A stretch of 64,000 bases of DNA from Amyloporia xantha (lineage: Eukaryota; Basidiomycota; Agaricomycetes; Polyporales; Adustoporiaceae): contig JAYKKR010000011.1 of the NCBI GenBank assembly GCA_036971615.1, positions 744,001-808,000 on the forward strand, read 5' to 3'. Below the pieces are notes generated by a model, which had not been told where the DNA came from, made no database searches, and saw nothing but the letters and a program-made list of their open reading frames with translations. The position numbers and the translations under genes were made by a program. Below, piece by piece: positions 12,672-23,797 of this stretch (positions are counted from its first letter, which is position 1; each line of letters opens with the position of its first letter).

Positions 12672-15600
12672 ATGGCTTTCAACCAGGTGACGGCAACGTC
12701 TCTAACGCCCTCACGTCCTGCTCCTGCGGCACCTGTACGACGAGGGAATGATATCGGAAATGCACTCTCCTCATCTGGATATGCATCGTCTTTTTCGGTC
12801 GGTGCGTCCTCGCCGTCCGGCTCATCCTACACTGGGTCCTATTCAGGCATCGGTGGCTCGCCAAACCGCGCCTCCGACACGTATTCCAACTCGAATGTTG
12901 TGAGGAGTGGAATAGTCAGTGTCAAGGAGGATGGGATTGTGAGCTGGCTGTGGAGGCCTAAGTGGCTGGTCTTGAAGGAGCAGACGCTCTCGATACACAA
13001 GAACGAGGTGAGTTTGATTCCCAACGTTAGCTGGGGTGCAAGATCCCTCCGGTCGTTCTCAGTGTCGATATTGTCTATCTTTCTCGTGTTCCCCCTGGTG
13101 AGCACTCTCAGAGCTGGCTGTGGTAGGCAGCCACAGACTCTGGGTGAGATAGAGACATCTGCCGGTTGGGGAGATGCCACCTCCCGGCTAGCCTCAGCGA
13201 TGCGTGAAGCATTGGATCGCGCAATTGATGCTCTGCGACCAAGCGATTCCTGATGTCTCAACCAATCATAATAATACTGGCATCAAGCATCAGGTACTTT
13301 GCATATGGTGTCTTCATTAGTGATCTCCCAGATCTCGTTTGGCTCGTTATCTATGTGGTCCACTGACCACGTCCACCAGACCTCGGCGCAGCATCAGAGC
13401 ATCTTCAATCTATCAGATATCTCGAACATCGAACGGACAGACCTGAAGCCATACTGCTTACTTCTTGAGACCAAGGACAAACGAGTGTTCTTCTCTCTCA
13501 AGAATGACGAGGAGCTGTATGGCTGGCAGGATGACATCTACTCACGGAGTCCGCTAATGGGTGTTAGCAACCCAACCAATTTCGTCCACAAGGTGCACGT
13601 CGGCTTCGACCCTGTCTCGGGCGCGTTCACAGTGAGTTTCGTCTTTGGTAAGATATTTTTGTTCACTCATCAAGTCCATAGGGGTTACCGGACGCGTGGA
13701 GTAAACTGCTGACAAAGTCGGCGATTACACGGGAAGATTATGCGAAAGACCCTCAGGCTGTCTTGGATGTACTGGAGTTCTACACTGACCACCAAAAGCG
13801 GGAGATGGAGGAGATGGCATTCGGGGCCTCGCTGTCGCCTTCGCGGAGTAACTCCGGAGCAGCATCGACGCTGGTCGGGTCCACTTTGTCTAGCTCATCT
13901 ACACTCTCGCCATATTCGGACTCGTCGAGCGCACCCCGATTCAATGCCGGGACAGGTTTTGGCGGTGCAGGCATGAACAAGATCTCACCTCTTTCAGACT
14001 CCAGGCCCCAGGTCCAGCGACAAGACTCAGCGCCTTCGGGCCTCAACGGGTCCGACAATGGCATCAATGGCACGCAGCTCTCATCAAGTGCAGCGCTCGC
14101 GCGGGCAGCAGAGCTAGTCAATGGCTCGGTTGTCCAGCATGCGAACACGATCTCCGCCGCACAGACGAACCCGTCCATGCGCCCTGGTATCCCGCCCATG
14201 ACTCCTACAGCTCTCCAGCCGTCGCGACCAGCCCCCGCCCGGCCTCTCATCTCTGCCAACCGTCCCGCTCCCCCCGCGCCGCATGGTGGCCTTAATAAAC
14301 CACCATTGCCTGACCACACACCGTCTTCTGCCGATCTGCGTGCACGCGCAAAGGCACAAGGCCCACCGACGGATACTCAGACTGCGAAGCCCCCTGGGTT
14401 GAATGGCGATGCGCGGGACAGGGAGAGGGACGGCTCAAGGCCGAACATCGCCCCCGCCAAGTCCTCGCCTGCATCCAGTCTCCCCATCACGCAGCCTGCG
14501 AACGGTGCGGCTGGCAGCACGGTTGGTCCTCCGCCGGTAAAGCCCCTGCAGCCGAAGAAGCCGAATGTACCTGCGAAGGAGCGAGAGAGAGAGCGGGAGA
14601 GGGAGCGAGAGAAAGACACTCCTGCTGTGGTAGTGATAGCATCCGCTGACGATGAGAACCGCGGCGGAGTCGCGGCGGCGGCGGCAGCGCTGGAGAAACC
14701 GAAAGAGAAGGAGAAACGAATCAGCACGATGAATGAGTCCCAAATTATGGAGAAGCTGCGAAGCGTGGTCAGTGATGACGACCCGAAGCAGCTGTATAGC
14801 AAGATTCGAAAGGTCGGGCAGGGGTAGGTGTCTCATTGCATTGTAGAGAAGAGGTGCTGACATACGGTGGATTAGTGCGTCTGGTCATGTGTACGTTGCG
14901 AAGACTCTCGCTACTGGGAAGAAGGTCGCGATCAAAGAGATGGACCTCTCGAACCAGCCCAGGAAAGAGCTGATCGTGAACGAGATTTTGGTCATGAAAG
15001 AGTCCCAACATCCTAATATTGTCAACTTCCTCGATGCCTACCTCGTGAGGAATAACGAGCTCTGGGTGGTCATGGAGTACATGGAGGGCGGTGCACTCAC
15101 TGACATCATTGAGAACAACACGCTAGAGGAGGACCAAATTTCGAGTATTTGCTTCGAGGTGCGTTTCCACCGTTGGTTCCCGCGAGGAAGTGTAGGGTTT
15201 GACCGTGGCTTGTAGACCTGCAAGGGATTGGGACATTTGCACAGCCAGCATATCATTCATCGTGATATTAAGTCTGATAACGTCCTCCTGGATGCGCAAG
15301 GTCACGTCAAGATCAGTAAGTCTCTTCTCTTACTTACATCTGCACAGTGCGTTCAACCTTTACTCCAGCCGACTTCGGGTTCTGCGCCAAGCTTACTGAC
15401 CAGAAGTCGAAGCGTGCGACGATGGTCGGTACACCATACTGGATGGCACCTGAGGTAGTCAAACAGAAGGAGTACGGTGCCAAGGTCGATATCTGGTCCC
15501 TTGGTATCATGGCTATCGAGATGATCGAGAACGAGCCGCCTTACCTCGATGAGGAGCCGCTGAAGGCGCTGTACCTCATCGCAACGAACGGCACACCCAC

Positions 15601-15843
15601 ATTGAAGAAACCCGAGGCGCTGAGCCGCGAACTGAAGGGGTTCTTAAGTGTCTGCTTATGTGTGGACGTGAAGAGCAGGGCGACTGCCGACGAACTCCTC
15701 GATGTGAGAGAATGTCTATTGTCATTGTGGCGTTGACGTACTCAATTGTGTTTCCATTTCAACAGCATGATTTCCTGAAGAAGGCGTGCGCACTGTCGGG
15801 TCTCGCTCCCCTTTTGCGGTTCAGGAACAAACAGGCGTCTTGA
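12672..15843 (+). CDS. CLA4: PAK-family protein kinase Cla4
   Basis: Cdc42/Rac-activated STE20/PAK serine/threonine kinase controlling polarity, septation and hyphal growth. Seven exons: 12672-13007, 13380-13631, 13682-14823, 14876-15158, 15216-15315, 15369-15703 and 15766-15843. All joins keep frame, giving about 841 residues. The PH domain lies at about 78-180, which distinguishes Cla4 from Ste20. A CRIB motif ([14 protein letters not shown]) sits at about 176-198. A proline/serine-rich linker contains an acidic-basic ERER run near 495-507. The kinase domain spans about 567-835 with glycine loop, VAIKEMD lysine, HRDIKSDN catalytic loop, DFGFCAKL and GTPYWMAPE activation segment. Intron 1 is unusually long (372 nt). 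CLA4 is commonly linked to the B mating-type locus in mushrooms, which agrees with the pheromone genes on its left. Confidence 0.95.
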
Positions 15844-16330
15844 TCCATTGAATTTGTACGAATGTAGCTATTTGCCGGAGTCGTGTCCGACGATCCGTGG
15901 TCCGTTCACTTATTCACCAGATGTCCCCGTTCCGCTCATTGTTCCTTTCCTTCTGTATCCTGCCAGTCTTTGATGTTTCTTCTCTCTACTATCTATGTTT
16001 CTCACATTGTTTTCATCGATCCCTCTCCCCGGTTACATTCCTCGACTCTCCTTGGAAAATCGGTACTGTACTCCTCATGTCTGCTATACGCATATTTTGA
16101 GTTCTATCGTACATAGTACGTATGCATACATATCTCCGATGTACGAGAGTTGGGAACGTGTTCTTACACATGGACATAGAAGTCAGAACGGTACGAAAGA
16201 CATGGAAATCAGCGAAGATTAATTGTAGGGTATGCCATAACAACATAGACTTGTCGCATGAAATGAAGAACACATAAATAAACGTGCAGCGCATGCCGCA
16301 TATAAGTACTATCAGCTACATACAGGATCA
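15844..16330. other. Convergent 3' region of CLA4 and the CNOT11-like gene
   Basis: No gene recognised. The two genes end toward each other here, and the sequence is AT-rich, as expected for two 3' untranslated regions. Confidence 0.5.
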
Positions 16331-17841
16331 TCAGAATTTGCCCATGGCGAGTACTCGATACAGCGCGTTCGCCTCTTCGAAGCGCGCGTTCCGCAGCGTG
16401 AAGTGGGCCATCTCGGCAGAGTCAGCGTCAGAAGCAGGGTCGACAATGGAGAATTTGATCAGTGAGTTGTAAAAGCGGCAGAGCTGCATTCGGGACCGGT
16501 GCGGGGAGCCCAGACGCTCGATCAGAGAATACAGCATGACGGAACAGTAAGCTCACATTTTGGACACCTTTTGCGAACCGGTCGTCGCTGATGTTGCCTT
16601 CGCGCTCTTGCTTCTCCGCATCGTCTAGCCAGGTAATGCAGTTATGGATAAACCATCCGAGGACTTCCGTCCGCACGAGGTCAGTGATCGTCGTTTTCCC
16701 GCCAGTTGTAGTGTCCATCACGATGGTGGGATCGCGGAGAAGCCTTCCAAGCAGATCAAACGAGGCAAGAGACGGAGGAAGGTGCTTCAGAACCTCCAGA
16801 TAGAGGTCAGGATTCTGGGCAGGTGTCGTTGACGACAGAAGGGCAGCTAAGAGCGGCTGCACGATAGTCGGATTGTTCGAGATTAGCGAGGGAAGATCGA
16901 CCGAGGTTATTACCGGTGGAGAGGTCAGTTGCGGGAGTGCGGGTAAAAGAATCTAGAACAATAGGTAGGTACGCTGATGAGGACAATGTAAGGTTACGCA
17001 CGCGCTGCTCAGACAGAGTGAGCACCCGTTCACGGGCAGCGAGTAAGAGTGTCATGGCCTTCAGACAGCTTCTGTATCTCCTGATCGCGCTCTGCCGTGG
17101 CTTGCAACTCTGCAACACTAGTGGAGACGTCATCTCCGAATCTATGGAAAGACCATCAGTGATATCCGATACCCATTGCGATCGTTCAAAGACTCACGGA
17201 TCAAACTTGGCACGCTCTGGGCGGGGAGACTCTCCTTCTAGAGTCAATTTGGCCGCCCTGAGCTTCGGCGGCAGGGGCGAGCGTGCCAGGGTTGCCGGTG
17301 AAAATGGACCAATCTATGCACATGTCATCACGCCATAGTACTGTTTATTAAGTGAAGAACATACATCACTCCCATCTCCCTTCAGTATCTTCCACAAAAC
17401 CCAGACAAGTTGCTCGTTCTCGCTGAGACCGCCCGCTTCCGCTACTTGGGTCGCAAGTTCGCGTTCCTTGAGGAAGGTAGCGTGGAGGACGGATTGAAAA
17501 GGATTAATGGTTATCGGGTGAGGTTCATACAGTGAGTATAGTATATACGAGACGAGAATCCGCTGCGCTGGCTGTGGAGGGTGTCAGCCGGGCAATCATT
17601 AGCAGACGGATAGGACAGGTAGGACACTGACTTCTATAGGGCTGTCCAGAAGGGGTAGTAGAACGTCTAGAGCAACCTGAAACCGTGATGTTGGCTGGAC
17701 AAGCTGAGTGAAAGCTTGCTTTGCCGTGGAACAGGGAAGAGAGTACGCTCTCGAGAGTAGGTGGCTCACTGAAGCCCTGGCCGGATCTGCAGCGGACTGC
17801 TTCATCGCAAGAGGCGGGGCAAAAGCAATGGCGGCCTGCAT
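16331..17841 (-). CDS. CCR4-NOT complex subunit 11-like protein
   Basis: Probable CNOT11 homologue, a scaffold subunit of the CCR4-NOT mRNA deadenylation complex. Six exons (17632-17841, 17365-17571, 17198-17313, 17002-17080, 16557-16952, 16331-16483) close in frame to about 386 residues. The C-terminal half matches the conserved CNOT11 domain as I remember it: a LISNNPTIVQPLL block, then EVLGWFIHNCITWLDDAEKQ, then GVQN joined to LCRFYNSLIKFS and the final RNARFEEANALYRVLAMGKF. The intron at 17081-17197 is longer (117 nt), chosen because using the nearer acceptor at about 17142 runs into a stop. The fourth-exon reading DPRYRSCLKAMTLLLAARER fits the family better. The start at 17841 is the only reasonable ATG. 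Confidence 0.8.
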
Positions 17842-18483
17842 AGTGAAGCAGAGATGTTTTACAACAAACAGCTCATCGAGGCACCGGCCTCTATTGCAAG
17901 CTGGTCGCTGTCGACAACGTCGACCGAGGTGGTTCAGTCACTCAAGACCGCGGATGCACATCGGACAAATAACGATCTATTACACCAACTGTAGGCGCCC
18001 ATCAGTTCAGCACAGCCAAGCTCGTGCAATGCATGTGCGTTTACGCTGACGGTACTAATCACAGCACATATTGATTGTGCATCTACATGCACCAGCCAAC
18101 CAGCGCACGAATAGAAACGTTTCCGGAAGCTTTCTATGCTCTGTCCTAACACACCACATCAACTTCGACGATGATCTGTGGAAACCGGAAGAGTAGAAGC
18201 ACGACCCTAAGTGTCTGAATAGTTGGGGATAATTCGGCGAATAGGTCAGTATCACCGGTCATGACACTGTTGAATGTCAGCTGCTCGCGAGGTCACTGAC
18301 GATCACAGGCATGTCGATGAGTACTTGCATGAGCACTCACTTGGACGTAACATATAGCACGTAATGAGCTGACCATTAGACCTTTCCGCACAGTTCCTTG
18401 ATATGAGGGAAGAGAGAAGGGACAGCAATCGATAAAATAATATACGATGTAATAAAGCGGAGATAGATGCTGAGCAATGGTGT
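17842..18483. other. Intergenic, no gene recognised
   Basis: Upstream of the CNOT11-like gene and downstream of RSM19. No recognisable open frame, repeat or RNA gene. Confidence 0.4.
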
Positions 18484-18936
18484 CTATTTGTTCTTGGTGG
18501 CCCTGGCGAAGTGTGTTCAGCATGTACAGCACAGGAGAAATGATGTGCAAATGCTTACCTGTACGTAAACCTTTTCTTTGTTATAGAGAATTCGCCCAAC
18601 TTGTGTCCCACCATGTCTTGCGTTACCATGACTGGAACGTAGTCCTTGCCATTATGGACCAGGAACCGCAAACTAGCGCATTTCCCAACAGAATAAGTAC
18701 TTCAGCACAGCTACATTTGTGAAGATATGGGACGTACCCAACGAAGTTCGGCAGGATGGTACATGACCTGGCTTGTGTCTTGATCGGGACATTATTCTCC
18801 AATGCCTGACGGAGATTGGGAAAGGCAACGAAGAATGGACCTGGGTATCATGAGCTCATCAAATCCATGCTATCAACTGTTAAGCCATACCTTTCCATGC
18901 TGAACGCCCCGACAAGGCGACTGCTGTCGGGAACAT
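18484..18936 (-). CDS. RSM19: Mitochondrial small-subunit ribosomal protein uS19m (RSM19)
   Basis: Structural protein of the mitochondrial 30S-type ribosomal subunit, sitting in the head near the A site. Four exons, 18891-18936, 18738-18840, 18559-18672 and 18484-18502, close in frame to 93 residues, the usual size for uS19. Conserved blocks are RSAWKGPFFVAF near the N-terminus, [19 protein letters not shown] in the middle, then [33 protein letters not shown] and the end RATKNK. The last exon has only 19 coding bases. No open frame over 62 codons covers it, so it is easily missed by ORF calling. Start [16 protein letters not shown] at 18936. It lies between the CNOT11-like and FolB genes. Confidence 0.9.
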
Positions 18937-19338
18937 GGTCGCAGAAAGTCGATGTGCTGCAAATTCCAGTCCCGATCACTGGGAGGCGCAGTGCGCACGT
19001 GACTCACGGGAGCAGAGCACATGACCTCGACGCGTCGCGCCCGAGGTGCCATTACTTTTCGCACACGACTCCCATTCTCAATAGCGAACTCCGGATACTT
19101 CTGCTTTATCAATTTCGAAAGCTTGGGGTAACTCACGTCGTTTCTACACCTGTTTAAACCTTCATAATATCCGATTTGGCTGTGTAGGTGAGCTTTGTCA
19201 AATGCCATTTGACTAGTGTGTTAATCTAAATCCTCGCACCAGTTGCAGGTACGTTGCATACATAGCAGCCTGAATGAAATACAGATGATCTCACTTGAAG
19301 TGATACTCTTACACAGAATTTTTTTTGGGAATCTCTCG

Positions 19339-20297
19339 ATGCATCCGTCTCCGTCACCCAAGGAATCATCATCAGCCGACGTTGTCTATGTTGACGCTAT
19401 TGAGCTATCTGCCGTCATCGGTCCCGACTGGTGGGGTCGCGTTCGCGCACAGCCAATAACTGTCAGCGTATACCTCCACTTACAAACAGCATATCTCGAT
19501 CGCGCCGGCGTGACAGATGACGTCCGAGACTCAATCCACTACGGGCACCTGTGCAAGAGTATCTCTGCTCTCGTGGAGAAGCCGGATGCTTTTTTCGATG
19601 GACCTCGCGGCCTTGCTTTGGAGGTTGCAGACGCAGCATTCGCACTGGCCGGACCTGTGGCTACGTGGGCGCGCGTCGTCGTTGCGTCGTCGAAGCTGAT
19701 TCCCTTAGCCGGCGTATTCGAGCTGGATATGACGATACCGTTTCCTTCGTCGCAGAATGAGGTCCATCCAGAGAGTGTTCAAGTATCCGTGAACGATCTC
19801 ACCCTCTCTACGATCATCGGCGTGAACCCACCCGAACGAGAGGCGAAGCAGCGAGTTATTACACACATCGCGATACTCGAGAAACCTCACGCCGCCTCCC
19901 CGGTAAATTACCCAGCCCTGGTTGCGCTAGTTGCCAAGGTCAGTCACGAGGGAAATTATTGTCATGTGTAGTACCCTAATGTCTACCAGAATATCGAGGC
20001 ATCGGCATATCTAACACTCGAAAAGCTCGTCTACGAGACCGTCCGCACTATATGTCTCTCGTCGGAGACAGTGGAGAACGTCACCGTTCAAGCGGAGAAG
20101 CCTAGTGCACTCTCCTTTGCGCGCGTTGCCGGTGTGCAAATCACACGCGCTAGGGCTGCTTTCGTCGGCGATGGTGAGTGTGTACAGTTCTGGGTTGGTT
20201 CTGGACTTGTACAACACCACTGATCGGCACAATGTTTGTTTCGAAAATATCAGGGCCGCCCTTAGCCACTGAAGATTCACCGGCAAGATACAAATGA
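19339..20297 (+). CDS. Two-domain FolB (dihydroneopterin aldolase-type) protein
   Basis: Predicted folate-pathway protein of the dihydroneopterin aldolase/epimerase fold. Exons 19339-19938, 19990-20173 and 20254-20297 give 275 residues. Two FolB-like halves are visible: about residues 15-135 (VVYVDAIELSAVIGPDWWGR ... DSIHYGHLCKSISALVE) and about 145-268 (VNDLTLSTIIGVNPPEREAK ... ASAYLTLEKLVYETVRTICL ... VTVQAEKPSALSFARVAGVQ). Fungal Fol1 is normally a trifunctional enzyme with FolB, HPPK and DHPS parts. Here the frame ends with GDGPPLATEDSPARYK and no HPPK or DHPS follows, so it is a stand-alone FolB protein. Whether it is catalytic or a Fol1-derived paralogue cannot be told. I took the ATG at 19339 rather than the in-frame one at 19243 because the family core starts soon after it. 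Confidence 0.85.
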
Positions 20298-20564
20298 ATA
20301 CCTCGAGCCAATATTGCAGCAGCATCGTTGATGAGACTGCAAAAAGGACCCTACCGGAGTAAATATCGATACGGTCGCTTTGCGCGAGATTGAGGAGTCG
20401 TACGAGATGGATGTGTATATTAGGAGGATAAAACAGCAGTTGTAAATGGCTAATTCTATTGTGATGGGTATGTCAGAGTATAATGCTAACGGGATGGTTG
20501 CACTTATATAAGTACTTGAGTATGCCAGAAGTCAAATCGGTGTAGTACGAGGTCATGGAATCTA

Positions 20565-22304
20565 TCACTCGAACCATTCGAGCTGACTTACAGGCGGCAG
20601 CTCCATGTGCGGTTCTTTGTCGAAGACCTCGTAGCTGATAGATGGAAAACGGCCATCCCATTCCGACGAAGTCTTTCGCTTGCCCTCGTAGCCTGGCGAA
20701 TACCCGACGACCACTCGCCGGAGCTTGAGCTGCCGCTGCGCACCGGCGAGCACGGAGACGACCATCTCAGCCTTAAGCGGGCGGTGCACGAGGATGTGCA
20801 GTTCGGATAGCCGCGGACACACAGGTCGGCGGATAAGTTGCCCAGGCTGTGTCAAGAACCCGAGGAACCCCTGGAACCATTGATAGCTATGCACGCTAAC
20901 ATGCAGTGTTTCCATAGCCGAGAGCGCTCGCAAGGATGGACCGAGTGTGTCGGTTTGCCAGATAGAGTTGTCCTGTATCCAGATCTCTCGCGCGGGCAGC
21001 GGAGCCAAAATTTCAGGCAGAGTTTGTGATACCCTCAGGAACCCGCTTGGTAAGAGCCCGTCGATGCACACACCACTTGAAGGTCCTGCTGCGTGAAGGC
21101 GCCCGTATCCTCTGTACGGTACCATGATGGATATGCGGTAAATATCCCTGCCTGGTAGCAGCCGTCCCAGAATGGCTGAGACCTCATCACCGTCTAATTG
21201 GGCAACACGTACTTTCACCCAAGTCTCTGGACCGAACGTGATGCGCAAGAGCAGCGGAGCAGAGGCCATGCACAGTGATATTCTCTGCAGCTTCGGTAGG
21301 GAGACAAGGCCCTTGCTGGCTTCGTTGTCCCCGTTGTTCTGGTTCTTTGTTCTTAGCCCCGTGATTCTGAGATCCTCCAGCTTGGGGCATCCACGAAGCA
21401 AGGTGGCAACAGCGGTGATCCCGCCACGGCAATCTTGCAGAGTGAGATGCGTCAAGTTGGGGAACTTGCCCTCGGGGATTCGCGGGTAAGAAGCCAACGC
21501 GAACCGCCGGAGGCGGGGAACGTGCTTGTCAAATTCCGACAGGAGGCCTACAATGTCGGGTGCTGCATAGTCTGGGATCCCACTTATCCTGAGAGATTCC
21601 AGGTTTGCGCCAATAGATTTCACGAGCGCCTCATGCTTGGGGTGAAATTGCGGCCACTGGCATGACCGGATACGACTTCCGTGAGAACGTAGGAGATCCA
21701 ACATGAAGCCACTTGGTTCGCTCCAGACCAGAACGTCGAGAGGAGTACCGCGAGAACGATCCAAGAATACCTGGCGACAACTGTTGGGGCTGTCATAAAA
21801 CGTGTTCCACAGCCTGGCAGTTCCTTGTGCGACGGCAGCCCAGTGACGGCATATTTCTACGAGGACAATGCAAGAACGGACACGAGACTGCGCAGCGGTC
21901 CAGCGACTTTCGACCATGCCGATGCGCTTACGGTCGTTGTAGGCCCCGAAGGGTATCGAGACGAATTCCTCAAAGATGAGTCCTAGAATCTCGACAGGCA
22001 GTCGATTGATGTGCGCCCGCGAGTTTATGTTCGACCGAATAAAGACCAGGGATGAAAGGAGTTGACTTTCCACGTCTCCTAGCTATACGTGTTTCTTTGT
22101 CAATACAAGCGCTGCATGAGTGGCGGGATACATACCGCGTCCGTGCTTTGTGAAATCATGTCAGAGAGCGGAAACCTGACACGCAAGAAGAGAAACTCAC
22201 TTCATGTGTGCTGCTTCTTTGTGCAGTCTATCGAGCTTCATTTTTAGTGTTTCAGTCACGTATGTTTGATACATGAACCGTGGAGAGGTCATAGCACCGG
22301 GCAT
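20565..22304 (-). CDS. F-box protein, diverged paralogue D
   Basis: Three exons, 22201-22304, a 10-nt microexon 22136-22145 and 20565-22082; both joins keep frame. The same exon plan is found in the three F-box genes of the duplicated blocks. About 544 residues, starting MPGAMTSPRFMYQTYVTETL. The F-box core is INRLPVEILGLIFEEFVS followed, after a longer insert, by EICRHWAAVAQGTARLWNTF. Leucine-rich stretches fill the rest and the end is SQLEWFE. It is clearly homologous to, but much more diverged than, the copies at 4368-6299, 32169-34247 and 35787-37498. It lies inside the spacer of the inverted duplication. The long exon begins at a GTG position in homology terms (GDVESQ), so the upstream exons are needed to supply an ATG. 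Confidence 0.85.
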
Positions 22305-23797
22305 TGTGTCTGTATAAAGGGAAATTGAGGAGGCGTTTAGAAATGCCTGCTGTCGAGTTCTTAGATGATGAAAGAAGTAGAAGGTAGGCGGAATATATTC
22401 TCAAAGAAGACTCGGGGGTTGCTGAGTGTAGAAGTGGATCAGCGTTGAAGAAAGAGAAATGTGGCGGAACTCAGGACACTTAACCTCCCAGAGGCAGCAT
22501 CACGTGCCCTCAAGGCCACACGGGCGCTCAATGACGGGCGGTGGATTGGGTTAGGGTCAGGTTTGACTCGCAAAAAGACGACTGCGTCGATTACAGCAAA
22601 ATACGCAAACGATACTTCAAGATTCGGCATACTCACCTGCGAGCGCTCCAGCGCATTGAAGGCAAAGAGGCATGCTTCTTGTTTGTGGTCTTAGAAAATG
22701 AAAACTTCCAGATAATAGCGGAATTTTTAAGAAGACCAGTAATTCCCGAGTGTGAGTTGATGACGATGCAGGTAGTCCATCGCGGCAAATTATCATCACG
22801 TTTTTCGGTCCGTTTAAAATAGACAAACAGATGGTCTGCGGTGATAAATCCCGTCCTCGGTGGATATAAATCGGCTGTAACGGAAGTTGGATAGTGGTGC
22901 CAGTAGCAGTCTTCTGTGAACAGAGTGCTTGCTGTCTAGCAGGTTCAGGAGCTCGGTATGTGACCTCAGTCGTTCCAAGGCCCAAGGGTAACAGCACAGG
23001 AGTAGAACCACTCGAATGCAAGAATCTTGGGAAATGTTACGTGTTTGCGGAGATCATGCTGAGATTGTCAGCTGATTGTGCTAAATTCACCAGCTTGGAT
23101 GAATCATGAAAAGAGTCATCGGGTCGTAAGTTGCGCAGCGGCAGGCGCCTCGGCCCTAGCATTATCCAACTGAAGCCCCAGTAAACCAGCTGTATAGCTC
23201 AGGAGGGTACAAATCAATCAATTCCTCGTGGCTGAAGCGCGACGAGCTCACGACGTCACTGCAGCATTAATCGGTTCGACACTCACATATTAGAATTTCC
23301 TCGGTGGTACCAGCTAGTTGTTAGATCGATTGAGGTAAAACGTAGGGGATATGAGACGAGCACGATGACGAGAAAACTGCGATCAGGAGATCCTTGCATC
23401 GATGAAGACATAAATGAGAAGCCAATCTGAGGACGCCGGGCGATTTATGCGCCCGCAGGAGGATTTCGGCTTGTGCGCTGACATAGATCTGACGAACGTT
23501 CAACCGATGACCGGCTCGTGAGGCAACAGCATACGTACCGGGTACGTACAACTTGAGCTTGAACGTCTACCTCGTCCGGATCGTCGTCAACACATATCCG
23601 ACCATCGTCGTCCTCTTCGGCGACGACGAGCGAAAAAATGGCCGAGGACAGTACAGGTGCGCTCACGTGCACGTGACGTCAGCGATGAGGGCTGATCTCT
23701 GCCCAATCTATACCCTTCGAATGCCTTTCCAAATTCCACAAAACTCGCGCCCTGTGCATACCCCGGTCCCCCCAGTCCCCCTCTATCCAGCGCGACG
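22305..23797. other. Intergenic, no gene recognised
   Basis: Promoter side of both the F-box gene (TATA-like near 22312) and the trehalose gene, which diverge from here. Plus 22461-22822 holds overlapping short open frames without a domain I know. Fragments resembling a tRNA A box (near 23193) and B box (near 23272) do not form a cloverleaf. Confidence 0.35.

Noticed and set aside
13780..14863. Long overlapping frames on the minus strand opposite CLA4
   Set aside because: They are shadows of the G/C-biased CLA4 linker codons, and the plus strand carries clear conserved domains.
17081..17197. Exon reading FGDDVSTSVAELQATAERDQ in the CNOT11-like gene
   Set aside because: It begins at a good acceptor but runs into a stop soon after; skipping it to the next acceptor restores the conserved frame, so it was treated as intron. 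A retained-intron form remains possible.
23187..23285. tRNA-like A box (TAGCTCAGGAGG) and B box (GGTTCGAC)
   Set aside because: The ends cannot form an acceptor stem, there is no anticodon arm, and the box spacing is too long for a normal tRNA without an intron I can place.
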